A stretch of DNA of 64,000 nucleotides from Methylotenera mobilis JLW8 (GTDB lineage Bacteria > Pseudomonadota > Gammaproteobacteria > Burkholderiales > Methylophilaceae). Of the stretch, positions 26,443 to 36,199 are shown one piece after another. The notes beneath the pieces were generated by a model. The model was not told the DNA's origin. It was given only the letters and a program-made list of their open reading frames with translations, and made no database searches. Numbering within the stretch: position 1 is the stretch's first letter; every line of letters begins with the position of its first letter. Location: NCBI RefSeq assembly GCF_000023705.1, contig NC_012968.1, forward strand, positions 806,001-870,000, given 5' to 3'. Made by a program: the position numbers and the translations under genes.

Positions 26443-26488
26443 TCGCATTAGTTTCTGTTTAAGTGTTATCGATTAGTTTTTTACTGCG

Positions 26489-28405
26489 TTAGAGTGTAAT
26501 ACCTGGTCCTGTCATGCCATCAATGCCAAGCAGTTTCAATGCATTAATTTCATCGCTGTTTTGCACACCTTCGGCAATTGCAATCACGCCAATCGAGTGT
26601 GCAATCATGCAGAGGCCTCTCAGTAAGGTTTTATTGGCTTCATTTTTATTAATATCACGAATCACTGAAGCGTCGATTTTAATATAGTCCAAACCAATAT
26701 CATGTAGTTCACCTAAGCGTGAAATGCGTGTGCCTACGTGTTCGATACCTACTTTGCAACCCAGCGCTTTTACGGCGACGCAAAACTGCCTGAATTCCGG
26801 CAAGTGGTCAAAAGCGCTTTGTTCCGGCACCTCAAAATATAGCTTATCTGCAATCTGAATTTGCTGCTTAATCGCTGTCATTGCAGCATCAATAAATGCG
26901 GGGTTGCAAATGGCGCTAGCCGATATGTTGAGCCCAATAGGCATAGCGCCATTAGCGAGCGAATTAACGGCAGTTTGCAATACCAGTTCATCGACGCGAT
27001 TAATTAAATCTAGTTTGTCTGCCCATGTGATAAATTCACCTGCGCAAAACCATTTGCCATCGTTGGCAAGTTGTAACCTGACCGGCGACTCATAGTGAAT
27101 TAAGTCGCCTACTTGATTTACCACAGCATAGCTTTCTAGCTTGATTCGCTTGTTATCTAGCGCGGAAGTCAGCAGGTTTTTCCACTCTTGCAAGTTGTGG
27201 TCTTGATATTGATTTAGTTCGCCAGAGTTGATGACATGTAAATTGTTGCTACCTTCAGTGCCGATGTCATCTAGTACGTGATGTACCGAGTTAATGATGT
27301 GTTCGGCAGTATCGGATCGAGTGATACGAGCAGAGATGGTCATGAAATTTACCAAGATATTCTGGCCAGTAATATTGCTTACTTTTTCAAATACACCGTT
27401 GATGCTGGTACCTAGGCTGTAGCAGTCTGCCGGTTGGTTGGAGAATACTGCGAAATCAGCACCGCTTAGTCGGCTGGCAGACAGTGTAGGATTTTGCTCA
27501 CACAAATGCTGCAATGCATCTGCAATCGTTTTTAGTAGTTGGTTGGTTTCTTTATAACCGAGTTTTTGGTCAATTTCAGCAATGTTGAGTATTCTGGTAA
27601 TCACCATCACACCTTCATTGAAGTACTCTTCGTGACTAATGCTGGCGTTGACTTTTTTAACAAAGTAATCGTGATTCATTAAGCCGGTGACGTGGTCAAA
27701 GTTGTTATCAAACCTCAGTTCTTCTAAGCGTGCTGATTCTTCTGTGACAGTCTTTTTCACGCGGTTGGAGAGGGTGTTCATTGCGTTGACCACGGACTTA
27801 AACTCTTTGGTTTTAGGGACATTAATCATAATGAACCGGCTTTCACCAATGGCCTGCGCTTGATCCACCACATCGTCGAGTGGTTTTAGGATTTTTTTAA
27901 GTAATTGGCCCGCCAAATAGCAACTAATTAAGCCGATGAGCAGCACCCATAGCGCGATTTGTATGGTTGAGTCCCAAAGTTTGTTGTAGGCAAAGGTAGT
28001 GTTGCTTTCTAGTTTTAATGTGCCAAACTGCGCCCATCCTTCTTGTATTTCAGCAATGCCCGGTTCTACTTGTAGTGGAATTACGTTGATAAACCATTGA
28101 GGTGCATGGGTTTTAATGTTTTTATTCACGCGCTCACTGAGTGGCTTTCCGTTGGTGTCGAGTAGCGCAATATATTGATAATAGCCAGAGTCAAACTGTG
28201 CGGAGAGCAGTAGGTCTAGTGTGACTGGATCTTTGGGTAGCTGTGTCATTGATAGCGCGAGTGTGACCGCGTTATCGTTATTTTTCATCTGCAGTTGCTT
28301 TTCTAAATATTGCTTGCTGGATAATGTACTTAAGATAAAGCTGCCGCTAGATGCTAACGCTAAAATTAAAATAATGGCTAACCATAGTTGTTTAATTAGT
28401 GACAT
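26489..28405 (-). CDS. lapD: LapD-like c-di-GMP receptor with degenerate GGDEF and EAL domains
   Basis: Inner-membrane receptor that, when bound to c-di-GMP, sequesters the protease LapG in the periplasm. The 638 residues show TM1 (about 7-27), a periplasmic LapD/MoxY-like output domain (about 30-150), TM2 (about 150-172), HAMP (to about 225), a GGDEF-like domain (about 240-390) whose signature reads SGADF, and an EAL-like domain (about 410-638) whose signature reads ESPVRL. Both signatures are degenerate, as expected for a receptor rather than an enzyme. Located 20 bases after lapG on the same strand, with a ribosome binding site aaggatg. Confidence 0.9.
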   Translation of the reverse strand: MSLIKQLWLAIILILALASSGSFILSTLSSKQYLEKQLQMKNNDNAVTLALSMTQLPKDPVTLDLLLSAQFDSGYYQYIALLDTNGKPLSERVNKNIKTHAPQWFINVIPLQVEPGIAEIQEGWAQFGTLKLESNTTFAYNKLWDSTIQIALWVLLIGLISCYLAGQLLKKILKPLDDVVDQAQAIGESRFIMINVPKTKEFKSVVNAMNTLSNRVKKTVTEESARLEELRFDNNFDHVTGLMNHDYFVKKVNASISHEEYFNEGVMVITRILNIAEIDQKLGYKETNQLLKTIADALQHLCEQNPTLSASRLSGADFAVFSNQPADCYSLGTSINGVFEKVSNITGQNILVNFMTISARITRSDTAEHIINSVHHVLDDIGTEGSNNLHVINSGELNQYQDHNLQEWKNLLTSALDNKRIKLESYAVVNQVGDLIHYESPVRLQLANDGKWFCAGEFITWADKLDLINRVDELVLQTAVNSLANGAMPIGLNISASAICNPAFIDAAMTAIKQQIQIADKLYFEVPEQSAFDHLPEFRQFCVAVKALGCKVGIEHVGTRISRLGELHDIGLDYIKIDASVIRDINKNEANKTLLRGLCMIAHSIGVIAIAEGVQNSDEINALKLLGIDGMTGPGITL

Positions 28406-28425
28406 AAATTCATCCTTACTTTTAT

Positions 28426-29124
28426 TTATTCAATTCCATCTGCGCGCATACGTGCTAGCACGTCTCGCCATCTTGATAGGTTAGATTGAGAGTCTGATTT
28501 AGGTTTTGCGCTATTGCCAACCCACAGCCCTTTATCGTTAAAGCTAAACACTGGTGACAAATCTTTTCTGCTTGAGGCTGGGGAAATTTGCGGTATTAAA
28601 TTATCTAAAATGAGTGGTTCTGATTGCGGCGTTGCATAATAGCTGAGTACCATATGCGCTTTAATGACTTTTCTATTGTTCTCTGAAAGTTCAGCTCTAA
28701 CGTAGGTGAGTCTTAGTTTGTCATTAGAGACATTCACGGCTTTCAGGAACACATACTTAGCAATACTAAAGTCTTCACAGTCGCCAGCATGTAAGCCTAG
28801 AAACTCCAGCGGTGTTGCCCAGTAGTCTGATTGTCCCCATACGTTGATGTCATCTGCAAACATGACTTTTTGGTTAAAAAAGTTATTAATTTGAGTGAGC
28901 TTTTCCGCCTCGCTTGCATTTTTGAGGCTGATGGTGAGCTGTTGTAGCTCTAAGAAATCATTGGCGGCCTCATCCCCATATTTTTGCTTGGCGAGGGTGG
29001 CGAGTTTATTGAAGTCGTAACCTTCCGCGGCGAGATAGCTAAAAAACAATGACAAACACATCATCACGGCTATGCATAGCCGCAACCTCAGTGAGCCTAA
29101 TGTTTTGTTAGTGATTTCAGCCAC
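28426..29124 (-). CDS. lapG: LapG-like periplasmic cysteine protease
   Basis: Transglutaminase-like (bacterial DUF920) protease that cleaves the N-terminus of LapA-type adhesins to release biofilm cells. The 232 residues have an N-terminal signal/anchor (about 12-33) and the catalytic triad in family order: C116 in AGDCEDFS, H157 in KAHMVLSY and D174 in LILDNLIPQ. The GTG start at 29124 is supported by GGAG spaced six bases upstream. It is in one unit with lapD and divergent from the adhesin gene, matching the standard lap arrangement. Confidence 0.92.
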   Translation of the reverse strand: MAEITNKTLGSLRLRLCIAVMMCLSLFFSYLAAEGYDFNKLATLAKQKYGDEAANDFLELQQLTISLKNASEAEKLTQINNFFNQKVMFADDINVWGQSDYWATPLEFLGLHAGDCEDFSIAKYVFLKAVNVSNDKLRLTYVRAELSENNRKVIKAHMVLSYYATPQSEPLILDNLIPQISPASSRKDLSPVFSFNDKGLWVGNSAKPKSDSQSNLSRWRDVLARMRADGIE

Positions 29125-29347
29125 GCATACTCCAAAAAATTAATGTCGCTACGACATTGCTTCTTAGGCATCATACCTTAAGTAACTTGGGTTTTAGCTT
29201 AGATTTATTTTGGATTTTTACACTTGCCGCACTAGCGAATGATGTATTGGCCGTTAGTACAATATGTTTTAGCTGGCACAAGGTGTTTAATGCTAAACAG
29301 CTCATAAAAGTTTAACGGCAACATCTAATATTTCTTAGGATATTAAC
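29125..29347. promoter_or_regulatory. divergent promoter region between lapG and lapA
   Basis: 223 AT-rich bases separate the divergent starts of the protease and adhesin genes, so both promoters must lie here. I see no confident -35/-10 pair or operator. The adhesin start is preceded by a modest ribosome binding site (taggat). Confidence 0.5.
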
Positions 29348-32300
29348 ATGGCATTAATCGGCAAAATCATTGCAATGACAGGGACTGCGTCATTAATTTC
29401 AAATAACGGCAATCAGCGCGATTTGAGATTGGGCGATAATATTCAGACTGCAGATACGATTAAAACAGGCGCTGGTGTTGAAGTGGACTTACAGCTAGCC
29501 AATGGGCAAGTTGTGCATATAGGCGCTGAGCAACTGGTTGCTTTTGCCGATGAACTTGTAGAAGATTTTATCCCGGCAACGCTAGATACCTCGGTGAATG
29601 TTGCCACCATCGATACTGTGGTTAAGGCGATTGAAGAGGGTAAAGACATTGGCGATGTATTAGAGGAAACTGCGGCAGGTCCAGGCGGTTCATCTAATAG
29701 TTACGGTTTCAGCTTTGTTGATTTGCTCAGAATTAACGATGACCTAAATAATTTTAGATTTGGTTATGAGTTTGGATCTGCAACACCTAATGAGCAAGCG
29801 TTGTCAGGTAACAGTTTTGCGGATACCCTCAATCAAATTAATGTGGTGACTGGTACTGGCGGTGCTCCTGACACCAACAGCCCAAGCGTAGTGGTCAACA
29901 TCGTCGATGCCAACCTCAACGTGGCAGACACCGTATCTAACGTCACCTTCACCTTCAGCGAAGCGCCAGTAGGCTTCACCATTGGCGACATCAGCAGCAC
30001 CGGCGGCATCATCAGCAACCTGGTTGCTACCGCAGACCCACTGGTATTTACCGCCACCTTTACCGCCAATGCAGGCTTCGAAGGCACAGGCAGCGTCAGC
30101 GTGAACGCAGGCAGCTACACTAATGCTTCTGGTAACGTCGGCACCTCAGGCGCAGACACTGTGGGTATCGACACCGCAGCACCAGTACCGACCATTACAC
30201 TCACACCGAACGTGACTGCTGACGACATCATCAATGCTGGCGAAGCTGGCGGCAACGTCAACATCACCGGCACGGTAGGCGGCGACGCTAAAGTGAACGA
30301 CACCGTCACCCTAGTGATCAACGGCAACACCTACACCGGCTTGGTACAACCAGGCTTGACCTTCAGCATCCCAGTAGCTGGCAGCGACTTAGTGGCTGAC
30401 CCAGACCGTGTGATCGACGCTTCCGTCAGCACCACCGATGCAGCAGGTAACACCGCGACTGCCAGCGACACCGAAGGCTACAGCGTAGACAGTACAGTGC
30501 CTACAATCGCCAACCAAACCTTCTCCTATGCAGAAAACCGCGCAGCTGGCGCGACGGTTGCTACGGTCGTTGCCTCAGACAACGTTGGCGTCACAGGCTA
30601 CAGCTTTACAGCCACAGGCACTAACACCAGCGCAGACGGCTACTACCAAATCAGCAACACCGGCGTGATCACCATCACTGCCGCTGGCGCAGCTTCAGGG
30701 GTGAACGACTTCGAACAAGGCACGAATACTGGCAACTACGGCATCACAGTACGTGACGCAGCTGGCAACAACAGCAACGCCACGATTACGCTGAACGAGA
30801 CCGACTTGGACGACACCAACCCAGTGATCGCCAACCAAACCTTCTCCTATGCAGAAAACCGCGCAGCTGGCGCGACGGTTGCTACGGTCGTTGCCTCAGA
30901 CAACGTTGGCGTCACAGGCTACAGCTTTACAGCCACAGGCACTAACACCAGCGCAGACGGCTACTACCAAATCAGCAACACCGGCGTGATCACCATCACT
31001 GCCGCTGGCGCAGCTTCAGGGGTGAACGACTTCGAACAAGGCACGAATACTGGCAACTACGGCATCACAGTACGTGACGCGGCTGGCAACAACAGCAACG
31101 CCACGATTACGCTGAACGAGACCAATGTAAATGAACCGGTTGCGGCTGTAAGTGATGCATATACGATGAATGAAGATGGCCCAGCCATCACCCTAACACC
31201 ATTGGCTAATGACAGTGACCCAGATGGCACAACACCGACGATCCAAAGCATTAACGGTACGGCACTCACACCAGGAGTGGCGCAAGCGATTGCAGTTACT
31301 GGCGGCATGGTGAATGTAAGTGCGGCAGGTGTCATTACCTTTACGCCTACCTTGAACTTCAATGGTACGGTGACCTTCCCGTATGTGATTACCGATGGCG
31401 CAACTACCGCGACAGCAAACCAAGTGATTACTGTCAATGCGGTAGATGATCCAAGCGTACTGATTGCAGACACTAACACTGTGAATGAAGACAACCCGGC
31501 CACTGGTAATGTTCTGAGTAACGACAGTGATGTAGACAATGTGCTCACCGTGAGTAGCTTTAAAGTTGCTGGTATCAGCGGCACCTTCACGGCTGGTCAA
31601 ACGGCCACCATTACTGGTGTTGGCACTCTGACCATTGCTGCGAACGGTAACTACACCTTCACGCCAGTGGCTAACTACAACGGCAGCGTTCCGGTTGCCA
31701 CCTACACGGTGAATACTGGTAGCACCAGCACACTCAGCATCACCGTTACTCCGGTGAATGACGCACCAGTAGGCGTTGCCGATGTATTTAATGGTGTGAA
31801 TAGCGTGGTAGAGGGTACAACGGTTGTTCGCGGCAATATCCTTGCTAACGACACTGATGTGGACTCAACCACACTGACCGTTGCCCAGTTCGCAACGAAT
31901 AGCGGTGCCACTGCAACGGCTGTTAATGGTACAAATTCAATTACCACAGCCCTAGGCGGCACAGTGGTGATGAATGCTGATGGTACCTTTACTTATACTG
32001 CGCCAGTGCGTAACCATGCAGATGCTATTTCTGATGTTGATAGTTTTGTATACCGTGCAACTGATGGCAGCTTAAATTCAGCATGGACTACCGTGACGCT
32101 CAATATTGCAGACTCTGTACCAGTGGCTAATCCAGATACTGATAGTGTGGGCGTAGGCTTCCGTAACCCAACAACTAACAACACTGCGAGCGTGACAGGT
32201 AATGTGATTACCGGTGCAGGTGACACCGGTGGCGTTGACACACTTGGTGCTGATGCTGCGCGCGTATCTAGTATTGTATTTAATGGCACAACTTATAATT

Positions 32301-35300
32301 TGAGTGCGGGCAATACCAGCATCGTTACGAGCAATGGCACCTTACTTATCAATGAAACGGGCAGTTACACTTATACCTCTAGTTATCAAAACAAAGTAGT
32401 GCCAGTATCACCAAGCAATACAGCAAGTACCGTTGCAAACTGGACCAGTGCTGGTATAAGTTCGTTTGGTTTTGATGGTACATCTCCACTGACTAACAGT
32501 AACAATACGCTTACATTAAGTGCTTTGACCACTGCGGCCTCTAATATCGTGCGACTTAGTGATAACACAAATAGTAACAATGACGGTATTGGCGTGGAAA
32601 CTACGTTGTCTGGAAGCGCATCAAATCAAAGCAATATTTCTCGTATTGAAAATAATGAGCATCTAGTGCTCAATCTGGGTATGTTAAGCCGCAATACCAG
32701 TGTGACACTGACAGATCTGACAGCCAGTGAAACTGCTCAGTGGCGTGCTTATGATGCGAATGGTGCGATTGTGGCATCCGGCACTATTACTGGTAATAGC
32801 ACTAACATTGCAACTGGGACAGTCAGCAGTACGGTTGCTTTTCAATACATAGTGTTTTCTGGTTCAAGCTCAGCTAATTTCCGTGTTAACGGATTAACCG
32901 CAACGCCTGATCTCACTGCCGTTACACCAGATCAGTTTACCTACACGCTTACAGATGCTGACGGTAGTACTGCAAGCACTACGTTAACAATTAACACCAA
33001 TGGTAATCCTAGTGCTGTTGCTGATAGCGCTACTGTGTACGAGTCAGGCTTGTCGACAGGCACGCAAGCAGGTGTGTTAGCCACTACAGCAAGTGGAAAC
33101 TTGCTGGTGAATGATGCTGGTGTTAGCACTACGACTACCATCTCCAGCATTAATGGCGTAACACCTACTAGCGGCACCATCACTGTGACCAGCGCTACTG
33201 GCACGCTGGTGGTAAATGCTAATACTGGTGCATACACTTACACACTCAACGCAGCGACGACTGAAGGTGTCAACGATAAACCTACCTTCAATTACGTGTT
33301 GACAGATAGTGTTACTGGTCAAAGCACTAATGCTAACCTGACTGTTAACATCGTTGATGATGCGCCTGTAGGCGGCAATATTACACAAACACTGCAGGCT
33401 GCTTCAGCAGCGCTAACCTATAATGTGGTCATCGTGTTAGACCGCTCAGGTAGTATGGCGCAAGATGCTAATGGCTTATGGTCGAATCAATCAGGCTACG
33501 ATGCAAGCACCAATCGTATGGAGATTGCTAAAGAAGCGATTGCGCAATTGATAGCGCGTTATGATGGTTTGGGTAATGTCAATGTCAAGTTTGTTACTTT
33601 CTCATCTGATGCAGTTGAGAGCGAGTGGTACATTGATAACGTAACAGGCGCTGTGCGTTATGTAGATAACGTGCAAGCAGGTGGCGGTACGCAATATTCA
33701 ACCGCACTCAATGAAACCATGTCTGGCTTTACACAGCCTGTTGCAGACAAAACATTGTTCTACTTCATCACAGATGGACAGCCAAACTCAGGTTATGAGG
33801 TTGATGCAACCTTGCAAACGCAATGGCAAAACTTTGTGGCAGCCAATGGCAATATCTCCTTCGGTATTGGTATCGGCACTGCATCATTGAGTTCACTCAC
33901 TCCAATTGCATACCCTAATGTGGATGCTGATGGTAATGGTACAGAAGACTACGCGATTCGTGTCGATAACCCTGCTGATCTTGCAGATACCTTATTGTCC
34001 ACGGTGGATGGTGGTGTCGTGGTTGGCAATATGTCTGTGTTGTCCGGTAGCGGTAGCAGCGGCTTCTTGCTGGGTGCAGATGGCGGTAGACTCAATAGTG
34101 TAGTGGTTGATGGCGTAACTTATACTTATAGCGCTAGCGGCCCAAGCAGCATGACTATAAGCACCAATAAAGGTGGTGAGTTGACTGTAAACTTCCTGAC
34201 AGGGGAGTATAGCTATCACTTGTTGCTCAATAGAACGGTGCAAAATGAGCAAGAGTCATTCTTGGTCACGGCGGTAGATGGAGATGGCGACACGAAAACC
34301 ATTAATCTGAATATCAATTTAGATTATGTGGCTAATTTAGACCCTAACGCTGATACGATTCTAACCAATGTGGTAACGGGTACGCCAATAAGTGTTTCTG
34401 CTGCGGCATTGCTGCATAACGACAGTCTACGTGGCACCGGTAGCATTACGAGCACGCAAAATGCGGTGAACGGCTCGGTTAGTGGTACTAGCACAGTGCA
34501 ATTTACCGCTAACGCAGTTGCGGCAAAAACGATTCAGGTTGTCACTGAAGCGTCTTTTGATTCTACATCACAAACGCAAAATAGCACCCGAGAAAACGCG
34601 GTCGATTTAACGGACCGTAGCAAATTCGGTACTGTGGTTTCCGGTACGCCAACTTGGGCTGTAGATGTGGCCGGTGGCAGCTCTATCGTATTTAGCGGTT
34701 TGCTGGATAATAGTGGTAGCGGTACTCGTGATGTGGATTACGTTAAAGTGAAAATGTACGCAGGTGAACGTGTATTCATTGACGTGGATAACCAAACACA
34801 AGGGGTGAATGCATTTGTCGAGTACTTTGATGCAAATGGTGTGTTGCAGACCTTTACTGTAGGCACGACTGGTACAGGTACTAGCTTGGCGCCTAATGGA
34901 TATTTCACAGCGCCTGAGTCTGGTGAGTACTTTATTCGCATGCAGACAGTAGGTACCACAGATACTAGTTACAACCTAGTGTTGACTTTGACTGATATTG
35001 TGGGCCCAATGACAGAAAACGGTAGCTTCGAATACACTGTTACTGAAAATGGTGTTGCTAGTTCGGCATCAGCCACTGTCTACAATGTGGTGGGTAACAC
35101 GATTACGGGTGGCGACGGTGACGAAATCCTTCTTGGTGGCAATACTAACGACACCTTAATTGGTGGCGGTGGTAACGATGTACTCATCGGCGGTGCTGGC
35201 AATGACACGTTGCTGGGTGGTACTGGTGCGGATCGTCTAGAAGGTGGCTCAGGTAACGACATCTTAAATGGTGGTACTGGCAATGATATCTTAATCGGTG

Positions 35301-35692
35301 GTACTGGTAACGACACATTGACTGGCGGCTTGGGTGCTGATGTATTCAAATGGTCACTTGCCGATGCCGGCGCGACTGGTACACCAGCTACTGATGTGAT
35401 TACTGATTTTGACACTACAGCGAATAGTGACAAACTTGATTTACGTGATTTGTTGCAAGGAGAAATTGGTAGTGGCGTTGGCGCTAATTTAGAGAACTAC
35501 CTACATTTTGAAAAAGTGGGTACTGATACAGTTGTACATATCAGTAGCAATGGTAGCTTCAATAATGGTTATAACCCGGCAGCTGAAGTGCAAACTATAA
35601 CACTACAAAATGTAGACTTGGTTGGCTCTTACGCAAATGACCAGCAAGTGATTCAGAATCTGATAAATAATCAAAAACTAATCACGGATTAA
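29348..35692 (+). CDS. lapA: LapA-family RTX adhesin with retention module, Ig/cadherin-like repeats, VWA domain and RTX repeats
   Basis: Large secreted surface adhesin, 2114 residues (small for this family). In order: an N-terminal retention module (about 1-130) with the LapG-type site TAAG at residues 108-111; Ig-like domains (about 170-385); two near-identical 99-residue cadherin-like repeats (387-485, 494-592); further VCBS/Ig-like domains including [18 protein letters not shown] (about 600-1350); a von Willebrand A domain with a DxSxS metal site in [10 protein letters not shown] (about 1355-1520); nonapeptide Ca2+-binding RTX repeats (GGxGNDxLxG type, about 1915-2005); and a C-terminal type I secretion region. 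It should be exported by LapBC and the TolC at 36200, held by the retention module, and released by LapG. Confidence 0.93.
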   Translation: MALIGKIIAMTGTASLISNNGNQRDLRLGDNIQTADTIKTGAGVEVDLQLANGQVVHIGAEQLVAFADELVEDFIPATLDTSVNVATIDTVVKAIEEGKDIGDVLEETAAGPGGSSNSYGFSFVDLLRINDDLNNFRFGYEFGSATPNEQALSGNSFADTLNQINVVTGTGGAPDTNSPSVVVNIVDANLNVADTVSNVTFTFSEAPVGFTIGDISSTGGIISNLVATADPLVFTATFTANAGFEGTGSVSVNAGSYTNASGNVGTSGADTVGIDTAAPVPTITLTPNVTADDIINAGEAGGNVNITGTVGGDAKVNDTVTLVINGNTYTGLVQPGLTFSIPVAGSDLVADPDRVIDASVSTTDAAGNTATASDTEGYSVDSTVPTIANQTFSYAENRAAGATVATVVASDNVGVTGYSFTATGTNTSADGYYQISNTGVITITAAGAASGVNDFEQGTNTGNYGITVRDAAGNNSNATITLNETDLDDTNPVIANQTFSYAENRAAGATVATVVASDNVGVTGYSFTATGTNTSADGYYQISNTGVITITAAGAASGVNDFEQGTNTGNYGITVRDAAGNNSNATITLNETNVNEPVAAVSDAYTMNEDGPAITLTPLANDSDPDGTTPTIQSINGTALTPGVAQAIAVTGGMVNVSAAGVITFTPTLNFNGTVTFPYVITDGATTATANQVITVNAVDDPSVLIADTNTVNEDNPATGNVLSNDSDVDNVLTVSSFKVAGISGTFTAGQTATITGVGTLTIAANGNYTFTPVANYNGSVPVATYTVNTGSTSTLSITVTPVNDAPVGVADVFNGVNSVVEGTTVVRGNILANDTDVDSTTLTVAQFATNSGATATAVNGTNSITTALGGTVVMNADGTFTYTAPVRNHADAISDVDSFVYRATDGSLNSAWTTVTLNIADSVPVANPDTDSVGVGFRNPTTNNTASVTGNVITGAGDTGGVDTLGADAARVSSIVFNGTTYNLSAGNTSIVTSNGTLLINETGSYTYTSSYQNKVVPVSPSNTASTVANWTSAGISSFGFDGTSPLTNSNNTLTLSALTTAASNIVRLSDNTNSNNDGIGVETTLSGSASNQSNISRIENNEHLVLNLGMLSRNTSVTLTDLTASETAQWRAYDANGAIVASGTITGNSTNIATGTVSSTVAFQYIVFSGSSSANFRVNGLTATPDLTAVTPDQFTYTLTDADGSTASTTLTINTNGNPSAVADSATVYESGLSTGTQAGVLATTASGNLLVNDAGVSTTTTISSINGVTPTSGTITVTSATGTLVVNANTGAYTYTLNAATTEGVNDKPTFNYVLTDSVTGQSTNANLTVNIVDDAPVGGNITQTLQAASAALTYNVVIVLDRSGSMAQDANGLWSNQSGYDASTNRMEIAKEAIAQLIARYDGLGNVNVKFVTFSSDAVESEWYIDNVTGAVRYVDNVQAGGGTQYSTALNETMSGFTQPVADKTLFYFITDGQPNSGYEVDATLQTQWQNFVAANGNISFGIGIGTASLSSLTPIAYPNVDADGNGTEDYAIRVDNPADLADTLLSTVDGGVVVGNMSVLSGSGSSGFLLGADGGRLNSVVVDGVTYTYSASGPSSMTISTNKGGELTVNFLTGEYSYHLLLNRTVQNEQESFLVTAVDGDGDTKTINLNINLDYVANLDPNADTILTNVVTGTPISVSAAALLHNDSLRGTGSITSTQNAVNGSVSGTSTVQFTANAVAAKTIQVVTEASFDSTSQTQNSTRENAVDLTDRSKFGTVVSGTPTWAVDVAGGSSIVFSGLLDNSGSGTRDVDYVKVKMYAGERVFIDVDNQTQGVNAFVEYFDANGVLQTFTVGTTGTGTSLAPNGYFTAPESGEYFIRMQTVGTTDTSYNLVLTLTDIVGPMTENGSFEYTVTENGVASSASATVYNVVGNTITGGDGDEILLGGNTNDTLIGGGGNDVLIGGAGNDTLLGGTGADRLEGGSGNDILNGGTGNDILIGGTGNDTLTGGLGADVFKWSLADAGATGTPATDVITDFDTTANSDKLDLRDLLQGEIGSGVGANLENYLHFEKVGTDTVVHISSNGSFNNGYNPAAEVQTITLQNVDLVGSYANDQQVIQNLINNQKLITD
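30506..31123 (+). repeat. two tandem 297-base coding repeats in lapA
   Basis: Bases 30506-30802 and 30827-31123 are identical except for one silent change (GCA versus GCG alanine), with a period of 321 bases (107 codons). They encode two cadherin-like domains. Such identity implies recent duplication or gene conversion and predicts copy-number variation between strains. Confidence 0.95.
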
Positions 35693-35735
35693 ATCATTAG
35701 ATAATACTAATATTCGTTTTAACTGATTTAACCTA

Positions 35736-35774
35736 AGACCTTTAGCGGCAATCACGTTGCTAAAGGTCTTTTTT
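35736..35774 (+). terminator. terminator of lapA
   Basis: Perfect 11-bp stem AGACCTTTAGC (35736-35746) with GCTAAAGGTCT (35759-35769), 12-base loop, followed by a run of T to 35774. Strong rho-independent terminator. Confidence 0.88.
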
Positions 35775-36199
35775 ATTTATATGAGGCTCGTCGAAATATC
35801 ATCACTTTTATTTCTATTCACAAAATAATGGATGATTAAAAATCATTTGATGTGTCAATAAGTAGACACTTTTTATTATAATTTCTCTTGCTGTTGTGAA
35901 GTTATTAGCAACTTTTCTTTATTAAATACCACTCGCTTAAGAAAAATATCACGTTGTAGTGCATTGTAAATTTTTGTAATTTACTAAAGTAATATCATGT
36001 AAATGATTGATAATTCACGTTCTATTATGTAATATCCGCGCTTTAATCAAGCTTGCAAAGTCATTGAAATAAACTGGCTTAAGCTTCTGATACATAATCT
36101 GGTATGTTTTTTGCTGCTGCACGTGTCAATATGGTATTACTTAGTGCATGACGCATACGGCTAATAACCTAGAAAGCGTTTTACAATTAGGAGAGTGAG
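35775..36199. promoter_or_regulatory. AT-rich 425-base leader of the TolC-type gene
   Basis: No ORF is supported. The stretch is very AT-rich. A short inverted repeat GTGTC aataagta GACAC lies at 35852-35869. Recurrent aatatcacg/taatatcatg-like motifs lie between 35940 and 36030. A promoter for the next gene must lie here, but no consensus pair stands out. Confidence 0.4.

Noticed and set aside
30506-31123. Repeat array resembling a CRISPR at first glance
   Set aside because: Only two units, each 297 bases, in frame and encoding cadherin-like domains in an adhesin gene. No short repeat/spacer pattern.
31057-31590. 177-codon open frame on the minus strand inside lapA
   Set aside because: Shadow of the adhesin coding strand; composition and periodicity match the plus-strand gene and no homologous features appear.
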